Of a stretch of DNA of 64,000 nucleotides, positions 1 to 12,364 are shown one piece after another. The first letter of the stretch is position 1. The number at the start of each line of letters is the position of its first letter. The stretch is taken from assembly GCA_029945375.1 (NCBI GenBank), contig CM057067.1:62001-126000 (forward strand), given 5' to 3'. The position numbers and the translations under genes were made by a program. The notes beneath the pieces were generated by a model that saw only the letters and a program-made list of their open reading frames with translations, made no database searches and was not told the origin of the DNA. The DNA is from Agaricus subrufescens. Taxonomy: Eukaryota > Basidiomycota > Agaricomycetes > Agaricales > Agaricaceae.

Positions 1-988
1 CTCTAGTCGCCCAGTCCATGAATTTATCGCCTTTCTTCATGGAGTCGGACTGTAGACTGTTGTATACTTCCAACTCCCAGTTATCCGGTAAGAACCGTTT
101 CTGGATCTTGTCCATGAAGAGCGTAACAGTAGTACCAACGGGTTGCTTCCCCACTTCAACGTTGACCCACTTCATGTGTTCACTATTAGCGAAACAGCCA
201 GCAATCTTTTTCAACTGACGCTTTTTGTCAGTGATACCTTTGTCCTCGAGGTACACTTCAACATAGTCTTCCAATTTGCAGAGGATGTACGGGGTCAAAA
301 CCGTGGCAGTGACTCTAGGCAATCCCAGGACTTTCGGTATTTCGATACCATCACAGAGTATGATAGCATTACCCATATCGTCGTCAGAGGAGGAGTCAGA
401 ATCGGAAGAGTCGGCAGAATCAGAGGAATCGGGTGCAGAAGCTGAAGAGAACGGTCCAGGTGGTGGTCCAGATGCAGACGGTAGCGGTCCAGCGGGCGGC
501 ACAGAGGGGGTAACGGCAGCGGCAGGAGCAGCGGGAACAGGCACAGCGGGAGAATCAGAAGCGGGAGTAACACCAACACTTGATGTATGTGGTGTTGTCA
601 GAGTCAACGCAGATGTATTGCTCGGTAATACTGGAGAGACAGGTCGGCTAAGATGTCCAGGGACAGGAGTCGGCGGCAAAGGTACAATTCCAGTAGGGGC
701 TGTAGAAACAGACAGAGGGTTCGTCAGAACGGTCATTATATGCGGTGGAGGAGTGCACATATGCGCACAGAACAGCAATGTATCGGTATTAGCACCCAAA
801 GGGGCTACGGCAGTATCAGATTCCAGCATAGACCCGACAGGTCTTGGGATAAACCTCTTCCCAGAACGCAGAACGCTAACAGACAGTCTGCGAGATCCAA
901 AAGTGGATGACGCGGCGGTATCAAGTTCCCCGTTGGCCAACTTAGAACGAGTCTTTCGTGAGGCAGCCACGTTGGAACCTGTCGGCAT
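1..988 (-). CDS. Retrotransposon Gag-like protein, N-terminal part (cut by window edge)
   Basis: An open frame runs on the minus strand from an ATG at 988 to the left edge with no stop, so about 329 residues are visible and the C-terminus is missing. The first ~200 residues are low complexity (Pro, Ser, Ala, Thr rich). An acidic/serine run of alternating Asp and Ser follows (about 415-375), and then a folded-looking helical region (about 375-1) with charged segments such as KLEDYVEVYLEDKGITDKK and a tryptophan/aromatic segment (FLPDNWELEVYN). That layout resembles the capsid-like Gag region of fungal Ty3/Gypsy elements. No zinc knuckle or protease is visible because the gene is truncated. I saw no clear LTR or primer-binding site upstream. 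It could also be a domesticated gag gene. The plus-strand frames here are shadows. Confidence 0.6.
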   Translation of the reverse strand, partial: MPTGSNVAASRKTRSKLANGELDTAASSTFGSRRLSVSVLRSGKRFIPRPVGSMLESDTAVAPLGANTDTLLFCAHMCTPPPHIMTVLTNPLSVSTAPTGIVPLPPTPVPGHLSRPVSPVLPSNTSALTLTTPHTSSVGVTPASDSPAVPVPAAPAAAVTPSVPPAGPLPSASGPPPGPFSSASAPDSSDSADSSDSDSSSDDDMGNAIILCDGIEIPKVLGLPRVTATVLTPYILCKLEDYVEVYLEDKGITDKKRQLKKIAGCFANSEHMKWVNVEVGKQPVGTTVTLFMDKIQKRFLPDNWELEVYNSLQSDSMKKGDKFMDWATR

Positions 989-1300
989 AAGAAAAGGTTC
1001 AATGATGGACAGTGGAGATACAAGTGTGCAAACGAAAAAAAAAGTGTAAGCACGAGGCTTCACTTACGACACAAAGACAAATACGTAGGCACAACGTATA
1101 TTCCAGAAGAGTAAGAGTTTATGATACGCGTATACAATGAGAGAGAGAGAGAGAAGATATGAAAGAGAGGATGATGGAAGAGAGAGGTTAACCCGCTATC
1201 GCATGGCAAGGTCCTTTATATATGGTTCGTTAGTGATCGGTTCATGACGTCAGCTCTTGTCAGTGGTAAGCTTGCTTACAACTACACACAATACATTTGA

Positions 1301-1413
1301 TTCATTTTTGTGGGCTATTAATTATACAACCAAAACTTTGCAATTAACAAGTGCAACTTATTATTTGTTTACCAAATGAGTTGTCCACTAAAACAGCGGA
1401 CCTTATGTGTCTT
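1301..1413 (-). pseudogene. Duplicated last exon and 3' UTR of the dehydrogenase
   Basis: About 100 bp match 3592-3700 at roughly nine positions in ten. The matching part includes the 19-nt terminal exon of the dehydrogenase at 3660-3678 with its stop codon, part of the preceding intron acceptor, and the following 3' sequence. Nothing upstream of the exon in this copy resembles the dehydrogenase body, so it is a truncated, non-functional copy in the same orientation as the parent. Confidence 0.7.
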
Positions 1414-2289
1414 CGGCTCTAGCTGGACAATCTTTAGCACGTAACATTATGGGGTTCACATTCCCACTCTTCACACAACAAATGTATCGTAGTCTGGGCT
1501 TCAATTGGGCTAATACTCTATTTGGATGCATTGCCTTAATAATGGTACCGATTCCATTCGTAAGTCTCTGCTTTTAGAGTCTTAAAATTGAGCTAAATCA
1601 TGTTGGTCGGCACTACCAGGTGTTATTTTTCTATGGACCCAAGATTAGAATGATGAGCAAGTTCTCGAGGATGGTTATTGAGGCACAACGATAGAATTGC
1701 TGACGGTTTGTGTTGAGCTGCTAGCGACGAGAGACAGTATACCTACGTTTATGTAATCTATGAGACTTCAATAATACTAGAAGACATTTTCTGCAACATT
1801 TTCTGCTTTAGCCGCAATTTCGCCCCTTAAGCTTGACACGTTGACCAGCGTGTACCACCACAATACCCTTTCTTTCGGAATGATCGGCCGAGCTTTCTCT
1901 TCCCAATAAGCTAGTAATATCACCTCTTTGGCACCGAGTTTGCTTAATATAACACACATCAGAACGTCAACCGACGACCCGGCAATCTCTCACATATTAG
2001 CCGGGGAGTATACACAACCGCTTTTGTCCAAACATGGTGCAAAAAGAATTTCGTTCTCAGGCGGAACATTCTACCTCTCACTGCGTATGGGACAAACTTT
2101 CCTTGAACTTGCATTATCGTTCTGATTTCTATGATCGGAAAATGTAGCGCTAATTCTCAGGAAATACAAACCACATTAGTTGAACCATTCACAGTGTCCA
2201 GGATCCATTAGCTCGTTTCGACCTCACGGCTGTCAGTTCAGCTGTTCACATGAATAAAGTGACTAGCAAGGAAGAGCGATAGCCATATA

Positions 2290-2548
2290 ATAAATGAATG
2301 TAATGCTTTAGGCTTCCGGGATCTCGATCATTGTCGGCCACAGTAATTGAAATTGAGAAGCCTCCTTCCAGAGATGAGAGGTAGCGAAGATTCCCTATTT
2401 TATTATGCACCCATCTATCTTCATCCTCTGCTAGGGCCTTCTTTTTACCGACTCGTCCAAACGGCGGCAGCTGTTTCATCGCAGAGACACTCGACAAATT
2501 ACGGAAATGTGACTTAGAAATCAAATGATACTCCAGACAAGACATCTC
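2290..2548. repeat. Diverged repeat copy X'
   Basis: Two blocks here resemble two blocks at about 3370-3591 in the same order. One contains the string tcggccacagtaattgaaattga (compare tcggccgcggtcatcgagattga); the other covers about 2450-2548 and includes the shared words atcgcagaca and aaatgtgactt. The copy at 3370-3591 directly abuts the dehydrogenase 3' end, so this looks like a decayed duplicate of that flank. No coding function is evident. Confidence 0.5.
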
Positions 2549-3369
2549 ATCAAGCTGTAGGGATGAGTAATCGGCTATGCCCGATTCGGCCAATTACCGT
2601 CCCTCACTTCAACCACCATCATCCCGAAGAGCCACCCTCGATTTCCCCTACCCAGCACTCTCGTGGAAGCAGCCTACACTCAAAACGGCACTCATTTCAG
2701 AGTACCAACATCGATTCAAGAGTAATTGGCCACTCTTATCTCTCGGACTCGTTCCTTGACATATAATAAGGACATCGGCCGTCCTTTTTGACAGATAGGA
2801 AAAGGAAGAGGTAACGGTCCTCTCGTCTGCGAGGAGGAGGATGAGGAGAGAAAAAATTCTATTCAATTTGATATCAGGTACGAACTTCATTTTATTTTAT
2901 TTTTTACGTCATCGGTGGCTCTCACCACTCGACTATCTTTGCTGAAAGTGCGTATATAAGGAACCTCACTGTAGTAGGATACCCACCGAATAATTAGCCT
3001 CCCTTTCTCTCAGTTTGATTGCCCCCAGCATCTAGTTTCTTCGTTTCGTACTAGTAATGATTTTGTATTGTATGTGAGTGATAATTCTAGCGCCAGTCAT
3101 CACTTTCTTTCCCGTTATCTCTGGTTTGTCCCATAAATATCCTACCTCATAACAAAAATTCCCTCGGGGGAACACTGATGGTGAGTCGCCCTCACCGAAA
3201 AATTCTGAAAAAAAATTCCCCGCGTAGCTACACTGACTTTCAATCCCACACCCTTCCTGCCACCGATGATGGAGGATAGTAAGGATCCCGCAACTCAACC
3301 GAGAGCCGAGACCGTGGTGCTGGGTGCTTGCCTGAATATTGGAGACCTTCACTCTCCAGTATCAATAAG

Positions 3370-3591
3370 ACCCAATGGCTCGGCCGCGGTCATCGAGATT
3401 GAAGACCCTACTAGTATTAGTTTACTCTCTTCAGAGTATACAAATACATTTAAACGATACACGTTCGGACACAGGATTTTTTTTTACCCAACCATCCCAA
3501 ACAGCTGTAGCGGTTGAATCGCAGACACGTTCAACCAATTACGAAATGTGACTTGGAAATTGAACGTCAATATTACGGACAAGACATTCCA
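3370..3591. repeat. Diverged repeat copy X
   Basis: This is the partner of the block at 2290-2548. It lies immediately downstream of the dehydrogenase 3' end in the direction of that gene. Frames through it are short and interrupted. Confidence 0.5.
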
Positions 3592-3659
3592 TTCATTTTT
3601 GTGGGCTATTAATTATACAACCAAAATTTTGCGACTAACAAGTACAGCGTATTATTTGT

Positions 3660-4964
<1,305 letters not shown>

Positions 4965-5349
4965 ATCGTCAAAGTGCGGGGATGAGGTTGTAGTTATGGG
5001 AGAGAGACAACGAGGATCGTGATACTTCAGACACAGAGTAAAGCAATTTATACCTGGGCGGACCCACTGGAATAACCCGTTGGTGTGTGCGTAGTGCTGG
5101 GACAATTGAAACCCTTGACGTCATAACGGACTAACATAGTTAAGCCAAGTTCGTGTCATAGTCAAATCACAAGGTAGCTCATTGTAGTAGTCAAAGAAGC
5201 TTCTCATTCGAGAAGATTGCAGTAGTTTCATCAGGAGACCGGGTAACACACTGATAATAGAGAAAATGAACCTACAAAACGCTCAAATGGACAACTATGA
5301 ACCAAGACGGTGGGATGCTCTAAACGCCCGAGGAGATAGTGAGGCATGT
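4965..5349. other. Intergenic spacer upstream of the dehydrogenase
   Basis: This 385-bp stretch lies between the dehydrogenase start and the stop of the DUF2461 gene, both on the minus strand, so it should hold the dehydrogenase promoter. A short AT-rich string near 5045-5055 could serve as a TATA-like element. I see no gene. Confidence 0.5.
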
Positions 5350-7338
5350 TTAATCATCGGCATCGTTCTCATCTTCCCCATCGTTCTCATCCTCGTCCTC
5401 ATCGTTATCGGGCATTATCGTCATCAAATCGTTCAGGCTGTAAAAAGCACACATCAGTAAGACTCCGCCCGAGTGGAGAAACAAAAATAGCGGTTGTAAA
5501 CTCGGGGTCGGTAAAATAAGCAAAAATGGGTTAGTACCAACCATCGAACAAACGGTTGCATGACGCGAGCCACGCTTCCGAGTTTCTCCTTGAAATTGAC
5601 ATCTAACACTTCAGCATCTGTGAAGCTATGAAGTTCGGATAATTAGTTTTAGGGTTATTAGATGCGGATTGGGTAGGTAGCAGAAGGTAGATGGTGAAGT
5701 GGAATGTCTCGGAGGCTAGCGTGTGGAATGGTGTAAATCATTCGTGCCTGATGCGGTGATGGATTTATCCGAGCCGTCCCCCTCATCGCCGCTTATCGAA
5801 AGAAGACGAGACGATCGATGTGACATACCAATGAGCAACGGCGAATGAACGGCATTTCAATAAATCAATATCTCTGACAAAGAAATCACAATATGATACA
5901 CAGTCGAGTATAAAGGCGACGCACTGATGATCCTTGGGAACCCCCTTCGGTGCAGTTTTCAATTCATCCTCTCTACCAAATATATTTTGCCTTTCCCCCT
6001 TTGAGTGAGGCTTTGCTTCGCCGAAAAATTGTTCAAATTCGGTAGAAGAAATGATATCGCGTAGTAGGCGTGAATTATGTTTGATATTGGATCTGTCAAT
6101 GATAGTTAAATTCAGCGCCAAGAAACGGGTAAGTACCGGGACGGAACATAGATATTCCAATCGCATAAGAGGAGCACATATTCATACAGAAAGATCAACG
6201 AACCTTATTGTATCTAATTCGTTCTTTCCAGGACACCACGAACCAGCCGCAATCAGACTTTCGTTTCCCGGCTTGACTATAAAAAGGTCATCAGGACCTT
6301 GACAGAATTTCGGGTGAGCCCATACTCATTCTACGCGATTCAATCCCACCAAGGTCAATGAACGTAGAGCTACAACATCACAGAAATGGCTCACACATGA
6401 TCTATAACGGTCTTAGTAAACCAAGGGCAATAAGGTAAAAATCTTTGCGAGACCTACATCCTGCAAAAATGCCTTTTCTGCCGCTTCGAGAGAAACTTGC
6501 AGAAAGGCCTTTCTTGTATGGTGTCTTGTCATTACTGAAGCGAATCTATGTTAAGAAATTGAGAAAACCATGGGGTAGGCAGGCGATATGTCTCACATCG
6601 CGATAGATACGATGAATAACGTCCTTGGGAGGTAATGGCGGGATTTCATCGTCTACTTCTATGAGGGTGTCAGTAAACGACTCAACAAAATCTTTCCATT
6701 CTTTCTCGGCCACTCGGTAGACGGGTTCTGCGAACGAACCGACGTCAATGCATATGCCGGGGTGATAAAACAGGGAACCTTCACCATGAAGCTTGAACCT
6801 AAAAAAGGCATGCGTGATAGCCTTGAGCAAGGTTCAATACTAATCTGGCAGGATTCGTACCATTGCCGATCATTACATTCTGGATCCTTCAATTTGGTGA
6901 GAAAACTTAGAGTGTTTTGTGAAATTTGTCCGGCAGGGACTACGCAAAGTGTATAACGCTAGGAGTGAGAATAGACAAAAGACTCAAGTGACGTGAGAAT
7001 GGCATACCGAGACCGGTAGTAGGAGCCTTGACGACCTTTCCAACAATCTCCTGACCGTCCTGCAGTTTTGGACGTTCTTCCTCTGAACTCTCAGAGTCCT
7101 TCTTCTTTGACCTCCTTTTTGGAGTCCGCTTTGACTTTGATGGTGATGCGACCGTTCTTTTCGGCTTCTTTCTCTTTTGTTGAACACTGTCGGAATCATC
7201 CAGAGCGTCACTGTCCAGTTCCACCTCACTTTCGGAATCCGAGTCATTTCGCCGACGCGTTGATGACGTTTTCGGATAAGATTGTTTGCGCTTTCTGCTA
7301 GGTCTTTCGCGGGTCGAATTTAGAGTCTGTGTCGACAT
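5350..7338 (-). CDS. DUF2461 domain protein
   Basis: The start is the ATG at 7338 (MSTQTLN...). Residues ~1-100 are basic, serine-rich and acidic patches typical of a nuclear-type tail. The DUF2461 (TIGR02453-type) domain follows: a NDRQWFKLHEPVYR segment, then RIYRD-IRFSNDKTPYKKG (the family hallmark RxYRDxRFSxDKxPYK), GSWCPGKNEL, and a helical C-terminal half. The protein ends with an acidic tail of Asp/Glu/Asn. At least ten exons are implied. Clear boundaries include the RD|IRF junction (exon start 6597), 5925, 5873-5829, 5625-5542 and 5437-5350. The part around 6300-6460 (after GRKGIFAG) is unresolved and may contain a micro-exon. The biochemical function of the family is unknown to me. 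Confidence 0.85.
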
Positions 7339-8182
7339 GACAGGAGCCTGTTGGAGTGCCGTTTCTGATTATAACCCTGTTCTAACTTGGGAGATGGATT
7401 GGAACCTGGAGTTGGGAAAGTCCAAAGTTGTTTCGGTAATGCACACTACCACGTGATCTGGAGCAGGATGAACATTGAACGCCTGAGCTTTGTTCACCGG
7501 CCTTGCTTTCGTAGATTGCAAAGTTTGCGGCGCCTATATTAATAACTGTGGTTATGTGGTGTTGCTGGGGGAGCCTCTGCCGGGCTTTCTTGGATGTCGT
7601 TTTTGGTGACGAGCACCTGATTCATTGTGCCTGGTGACCGCAGAGATTGTGAGAATCTGAGGACACTTATACCTACAGCTCATGACCATGATAGCGATCA
7701 TAGTTCGTGCGACGTGCACACAAGTGTGGAAGTTTGGTGGGTGGGCTGCATGTGCTTGACATACACATTTATACATATTTGGCAGACAGGGTGGCATGGA
7801 TGCATCGGAACAGACATATTGCTCTGATCCTGATAGATGATATGCAATATGCAATATACCGTTGCCAGGTGCGCGCTTTTTCAGCAAGGTCCCTGAGAAC
7901 CCCTAGCTTCCAATGAATTCGGAACGGAGAACTCAGTGTAAATACGCCGTATGAAGTCGGGTATGTCATAGCGCTGTGTGGCGCGGCCGCCGCTAGCATA
8001 TCGTCGCCGCATACAGCCACATACATCCACCCATCCCCGCTAGACGGTGCTTCTAGCGGACTGAGCCCTCAACGGGGATGATCACAGGTCCAATCTTAGC
8101 CGATCAATAAAATCACCCCTTTCGGGAGGCGTATATAAAATCCTCCGCTGCCCACTCCCGTTTTTTTCCCCACACTCTGACC
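7339..8182. other. Divergent intergenic region (DUF2461 / acetyl-CoA synthetase)
   Basis: This 844-bp spacer separates the starts of two divergently transcribed genes and so should carry both promoters. Apart from the TATA-like element near the right end, I recognise no gene, repeat or RNA in it. Confidence 0.6.
8133..8139 (+). promoter_or_regulatory. TATA box of the acetyl-CoA synthetase gene
   Basis: The string TATATAAA lies about 45 bp upstream of the start codon at 8183, followed by a C-rich pyrimidine stretch. This placement is typical of strongly expressed fungal metabolic genes. It is a sequence-based guess only. Confidence 0.55.
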
Positions 8183-10506
8183 ATGGCTGATACCCACATC
8201 GGCATTGCCACCCACCCCATTGCCCCCCGCGTCGCCGAAGGAACCAAAATCCCCCATGTTGGCCCCCACATCGATGCCTATCGTGACGCCCACTCTCTGA
8301 CCGTTGGCCCCGATTCTGACGCCTGGTGGGCAAAGGTAGGCCCATCTGTCTCTGTGGGGTCGCATTAGGCTTAGATCGTCTTTTCAAGATTGCTCGTGAG
8401 ACCCTTCATTGGGATAGACCCTTCAAGACTGTCAGATCGGGAAACTTTGCTACAGGGGATATCTCTTGGTTCCCTGAAGGGGGCCTTAATGCCTCCTACA
8501 ACTGTGTTGACCGTTGGGCATTCAAAGATCCTAACAAGGCGAGTCGCTCATCTCCCCTTGCACGATCCATTGTACTGATTTAGGACTATTTAGACCGCTA
8601 TTATCTACGAGGCCGACGAGCCTGGAGAGGGCCGTGAAGTTTCGTTTGGAGAGCTCCTCCGTGAAGTCTCGAGTATCGCTAATGTCCTTAAATCGTTCGG
8701 AGTCAAAAAAGGCGATACCGTCTCGATCTATCTCCCGATGACCTGGCAGGGAGTCGCCGCTTTCCTTGCTTGCGCCCGAATCGGAGCCGTCCATTCCGTC
8801 GTTTTTGCTGGATTCTCGGCAGAGGCACTTCGCGATCGTATCGTGGATTGCAAGTGTCGTGTCCTCATCACCTCTGACGAAGGTTGCCGTGGCGGTAAGA
8901 CTATTGCTACAAAGGCGATCGTGGATGCCGCTCTCAAACAGTGCCCGGACGTTGAACATGTCCTGGTCCTCAAGAGGACAGGTAGTAATGTTCCTTGGAC
9001 TCAAGGACGAGACAAGTGGTGGCACGAGGAAGTTTCAAAGGTGCCTTCTTACTGCCCTCCCGAGGTGATGGCTTCAGAAGACCCTTTGTTTATTCTATAT
9101 GTGAGTTATTTCTGCATCGGGTAGGAAGGATTATGTTGATTGCTTCACTTTAGACCTCTGGATCGACTGGAAAACCCAAAGGAGTTGTGCATACCACAGG
9201 TGGATATCTCTTAGGAGCCGCTATCACAAACAAATACGTCTTCGATGTCCACGAAGACGATCGCTTCGCTTGTATGGCCGATATCGGTTGGATCACTGGT
9301 CACACCTACATCGTTTATGGACCCCTTGCGAACGGTGTAACGACGACTGTTTTCGAATCCACCCCTGTATATCCAAGTCCTTCTCGTTACTGGCAGACGG
9401 TCGAGAAACATGGACTCACGCACTTCTACTCTGCCCCCACTGCTATTCGTCTCCTCCGTCGACTTGGTGCTCACCACGTCGAGAACCACGATTTAAGCAC
9501 CTTGCGTGTGTTAGGTTCAGTCGGTGAACCAATCAACCCCGAAGCCTGGCACTGGTATAATGATCATGTTGGAAAGAGGCAGTGTGCTATCGTTGATACC
9601 TTCTGGTGAGTGAAAATATAGGTTTTCTGATGGGCGTCATGAATGTCAATCTCGATTCTTTCCAGGCAAACTGAGACCGGCTCCATTATTGTGACGCCCT
9701 TCCCTGGTGCCATCGAGACTAAGCCTGGTTCTGCCACTGTGCCGTTCTTCGGTATCGAGCCTGCCATCCTCGATCCCACCTCTGGCAAGGAGCTAGAAGG
9801 AAACAACGTTGAGGGCGTCCTTGTGATCAAGCAACCTTGGCCATCAATTGCCCGGACTATCTATCAAGACCATAAGAGATATCTCGATACGTATATGCAA
9901 CCATACCCTGGCTATTTCTATACAGGCGATGGCGCTGCTCGCGATGAACACGGCTATATCTGGATCAAGGGTCGTGTTGATGGTATGATAATCTCTTTGT
10001 ATTCAAGATTGCTGATGTACTGATTCTATCATAGACGTCATTAACGTTTCTGGTCACCGCCTGTCTACTGCCGAGATTGAATCTGCATTGATTATGCACC
10101 GCGGTGTTGCTGAGACGGCTGTTATTGGTACAGCTGACGAGTTGACTGGCCAAGCTGTATATTCATTCGTTACATTGAAACCGTGCGTCCGCTTTCCATC
10201 CCGCATTCATAGCATATACGCATATATACTAATTTAACTCTCAGTGAATTCAAATACAACCCCGAGGACGAAGCTTCACTTACCAAAGAGTTCGTGCTTC
10301 AAGTTCGGAAAATCATCGGTCCTTTTGCGGCACCTAAGAAAGTGTATATTGTATCTGATTTACCGAAGACTCGGTCTGGGAAGATCATGAGGAGGATTAT
10401 GAGGAAGATTGTTGCGGGTGAGAGTGATCAGTTGGGTGATTTGAGTACTTTGGCAGAGCCGGCTGTGGTGGATGTTATTAAACAAAAGGTGGCGGCGAGT
10501 ATGTGA
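8183..10506 (+). CDS. acs: Acetyl-coenzyme A synthetase (AMP-forming)
   Basis: Converts acetate, ATP and CoA to acetyl-CoA via acetyl-AMP (EC 6.2.1.1) in the cytosol and nucleus. Exons (phase-checked, 1,989 nt, 662 aa): 8183-8335, 8389-8538, 8594-9100, 9154-9605, 9666-9982, 10035-10182, 10245-10506. The length is that of fungal acetyl-CoA synthetases. The adenylate-forming P-loop [10 protein letters not shown] is at residues 271-280. Also visible are [27 protein letters not shown], the hinge [19 protein letters not shown], and the C-terminal [11 protein letters not shown] with the conserved, acetylation-prone catalytic lysine. The second intron (8539-8593) appears to use a GC donor, since the GT alternatives I tried break the frame. 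Identity is secure. Confidence 0.97.
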
Positions 10507-10723
10507 GGAGAGGGGAAGACATAGGTATTTGTGATCTTGTGTTGGGAGATTTCTTTTGTATTTCGTGTACTCTCTTTCCTGTCGTGTTCGCCTAGTGTAT
10601 TTTTTTTTGTTGTGTGAGAAGAAAAGAATAAGTATTTAAACGATTTGAAGGATCAGGACAGTTGTGGAATTGGTAACTCATCTTCCCCTATACTCTACTA
10701 ATCATATCAAAGTGAGAATTTCA
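10507..10723. other. 3' flank of acetyl-CoA synthetase up to the transposon
   Basis: T-rich sequence including a run of nine T and a downstream AAGAATAAGTA, consistent with a fungal 3' UTR and poly(A) region. The Ngaro element begins 217 bp after the stop codon, so the insertion probably spares the transcript's coding part. Confidence 0.5.
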
Positions 10724-10965
10724 TTGGGCTTAAAGCATGTTTTCGCGAATCCAATGATAGGATTCGGATCCCGGGATTTCATTACCAGAATGAGGAATAC
10801 ATATAACCGATTACAATTTGATTTTCATAACAATGGATCCAACAATGGATGCATGAATACAGATCACATCCGAGACACCGTAGAGTAGAGGATATTTCAT
10901 GCGAAGGTCAGTCATACCACGAAAACAATTTTCTCTCCTTTCTGCGAAAGGGCATTCTTCAACGA
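10724..10965 (+). repeat. Ngaro split direct repeat A1
   Basis: These 242 bp recur at 15450-15691 with no difference that I could find. It begins TTGGGCTTAAAG and ends CTTCAACGA, and forms the left end of the element. Confidence 0.9.
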
Positions 10966-11062
10966 GGTTGTCGCGGTCAATCCATACGCCTCACTAGCAC
11001 TCATCGTCACCACTGATCCGAACGAATCAACCGCGTTGTCAAAGTACTGCTAAAGTCTTGAT

Positions 11063-12364
11063 ATGAGCCATGAGCCCGAACAGAGCGAGACTTCGAACGC
11101 CCTCGCTGGATTCCCACCACGGGTCGGAGGAGGACGTGAACGATCCGCCTCTCCCCATACACCGTTTGTTGGCGGGGCTGGATTGTCTGGCCGTACCGGG
11201 GGTTCGGGGAGATCTCGAACCTTGGGCACTAATACGACCAACGCGCCAGTCTCGTCGCAGCAAGTCGATCGGGGCATTTATTTACATCCCGCCCTCGTCG
11301 AGGCGTTGGAGAAATATCAGTCCGGGGCCTGGAGTTACATCAGAAGTGGAAGGGAGGGAGGAGCCTGCATTGCAGCCTTGGAAGATCTCACCGACTTTGA
11401 GCGAGATGCCTTATCCTTGGAATTCACGGAGGCCGTTGATAGAACGGATCGAAGGAGAGAAGAGGAACGGGACAGAAGGGGAAGCAGAGAGGGGGGACGG
11501 AGAAGGTTCGAGGGGGAGGAAGAGGAAACTGGTCGATCGGATTGGGGAGAGGATGGAGAGGGAAGAATCGCTGGCCGGATCGGACGAAGGGGAGGAGTAC
11601 TACGCGAGGACCGATGCCCGTGGTTCAAAGCCAAGAAAGAAGACCCGCGGGAGGTCGCCGCTGAGAGTCGACGGAAAACCCGTGACATCATACAATATCT
11701 ACGGGACGACATACCTACCGCCGTTCAATGGGCTCAGTTCGCTGAGGGGAGCCCAAAACACTTCCCAGAATCTGAGTGGAATAATATCATTAGAGGACGA
11801 GCTGTCAATCTCGGGAAGGTACTCGCCTCGCGCTTCATATCGCGACCTCTGCCTGAGAATGTTGGCACTGTCGGAGGAATCGAGGTCCGATTCCCCGGAA
11901 AGGAAAGAGGAAGAAGAATCGAGGGGCAGAGCGACTGGTACAATGCGTGGAGGGCGACGGCCAGAGCGACCGCGTTCGTTTTCCCCCACCGCGAGAAGGA
12001 ACTCACCGATTACGGGGACTACGTCATGGAGAAATTCTCCAGACGCAGCCTTGCATACCAATCGCAGGTCATCACATTCGATGAAGCGATCCGCCAAACC
12101 GTTGGAGGAGGAGAAAGTCGGTCCCTGCTCGACGCGGACATCCTCCAGGAGTTTAGTGAAGTCGTGCTCGACTCAAGCGGAGCAGAATTCCGAGGGGAAG
12201 GGAAGTCGGGCGCAAGGAAAGGGCAGCTATGCAACAAGTTCAACCAGAAGTCAGGATGCGACAGAGAGGATTGTTTTTACGAACATAAGTGCCGGGGATG
12301 CAAAGAAACCGACCACGGGCAATCGACGTGCTCGAAAACCAAGCCCGATGGCAAGGGGAAATAG
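11063..12364 (+). CDS. gag: Ngaro Gag-like protein with CCCH and CCHC zinc fingers
   Basis: 433 aa. The N-terminal half is Arg/Glu/Gly/Ser rich. A folded region with several tryptophans follows (about residues 215-345). Near the C-terminus are two adjacent zinc motifs: C-x8-C-x4-C-x3-H (starting CNKF) and then a retroviral-type knuckle C-x2-C-x4-H-x4-C (CRGCKETDHGQSTC). This combination fits a nucleic-acid-binding capsid protein of the retrotransposon. The start ATG at 11063 lies just after A1. A second frame, shifted by one base, is also open across the whole gene and continues into the polymerase. Confidence 0.8.
   Translation: MSHEPEQSETSNALAGFPPRVGGGRERSASPHTPFVGGAGLSGRTGGSGRSRTLGTNTTNAPVSSQQVDRGIYLHPALVEALEKYQSGAWSYIRSGREGGACIAALEDLTDFERDALSLEFTEAVDRTDRRREEERDRRGSREGGRRRFEGEEEETGRSDWGEDGEGRIAGRIGRRGGVLREDRCPWFKAKKEDPREVAAESRRKTRDIIQYLRDDIPTAVQWAQFAEGSPKHFPESEWNNIIRGRAVNLGKVLASRFISRPLPENVGTVGGIEVRFPGKERGRRIEGQSDWYNAWRATARATAFVFPHREKELTDYGDYVMEKFSRRSLAYQSQVITFDEAIRQTVGGGESRSLLDADILQEFSEVVLDSSGAEFRGEGKSGARKGQLCNKFNQKSGCDREDCFYEHKCRGCKETDHGQSTCSKTKPDGKGK

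Larger units (their letters stand above)
989..3659. other. Gene-poor stretch with decayed duplicated sequence
   Basis: I find no convincing intact gene in these 2.7 kb. A GA microsatellite lies at about 1139-1155. TATA-like strings lie near 1216 and at 2953-2960 without a recognisable gene downstream. A copy of the dehydrogenase 3' end (1301-1413) and two diverged copies of another segment (about 2290-2548 and 3370-3591) show that local duplication followed by decay built much of the region. Short frames such as 2246-2593 on the minus strand resemble nothing I can name. Confidence 0.6.

Noticed and set aside
276..1049. 257-codon plus-strand frame at the left edge
   Set aside because: It is the complement of the Gag-like gene; the minus frame has protein-like composition and stays open to the edge.
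1139..1155. GA repeat as a possible CRISPR or satellite array
   Set aside because: A simple microsatellite; no spaced repeats anywhere suggest CRISPR.
5266..5460. Small plus-strand frame with a hydrophobic stretch
   Set aside because: It is antisense to the acidic tail of the DUF2461 gene; GAT/GAA-type codons read backwards give Ile, Val, Leu and Phe.
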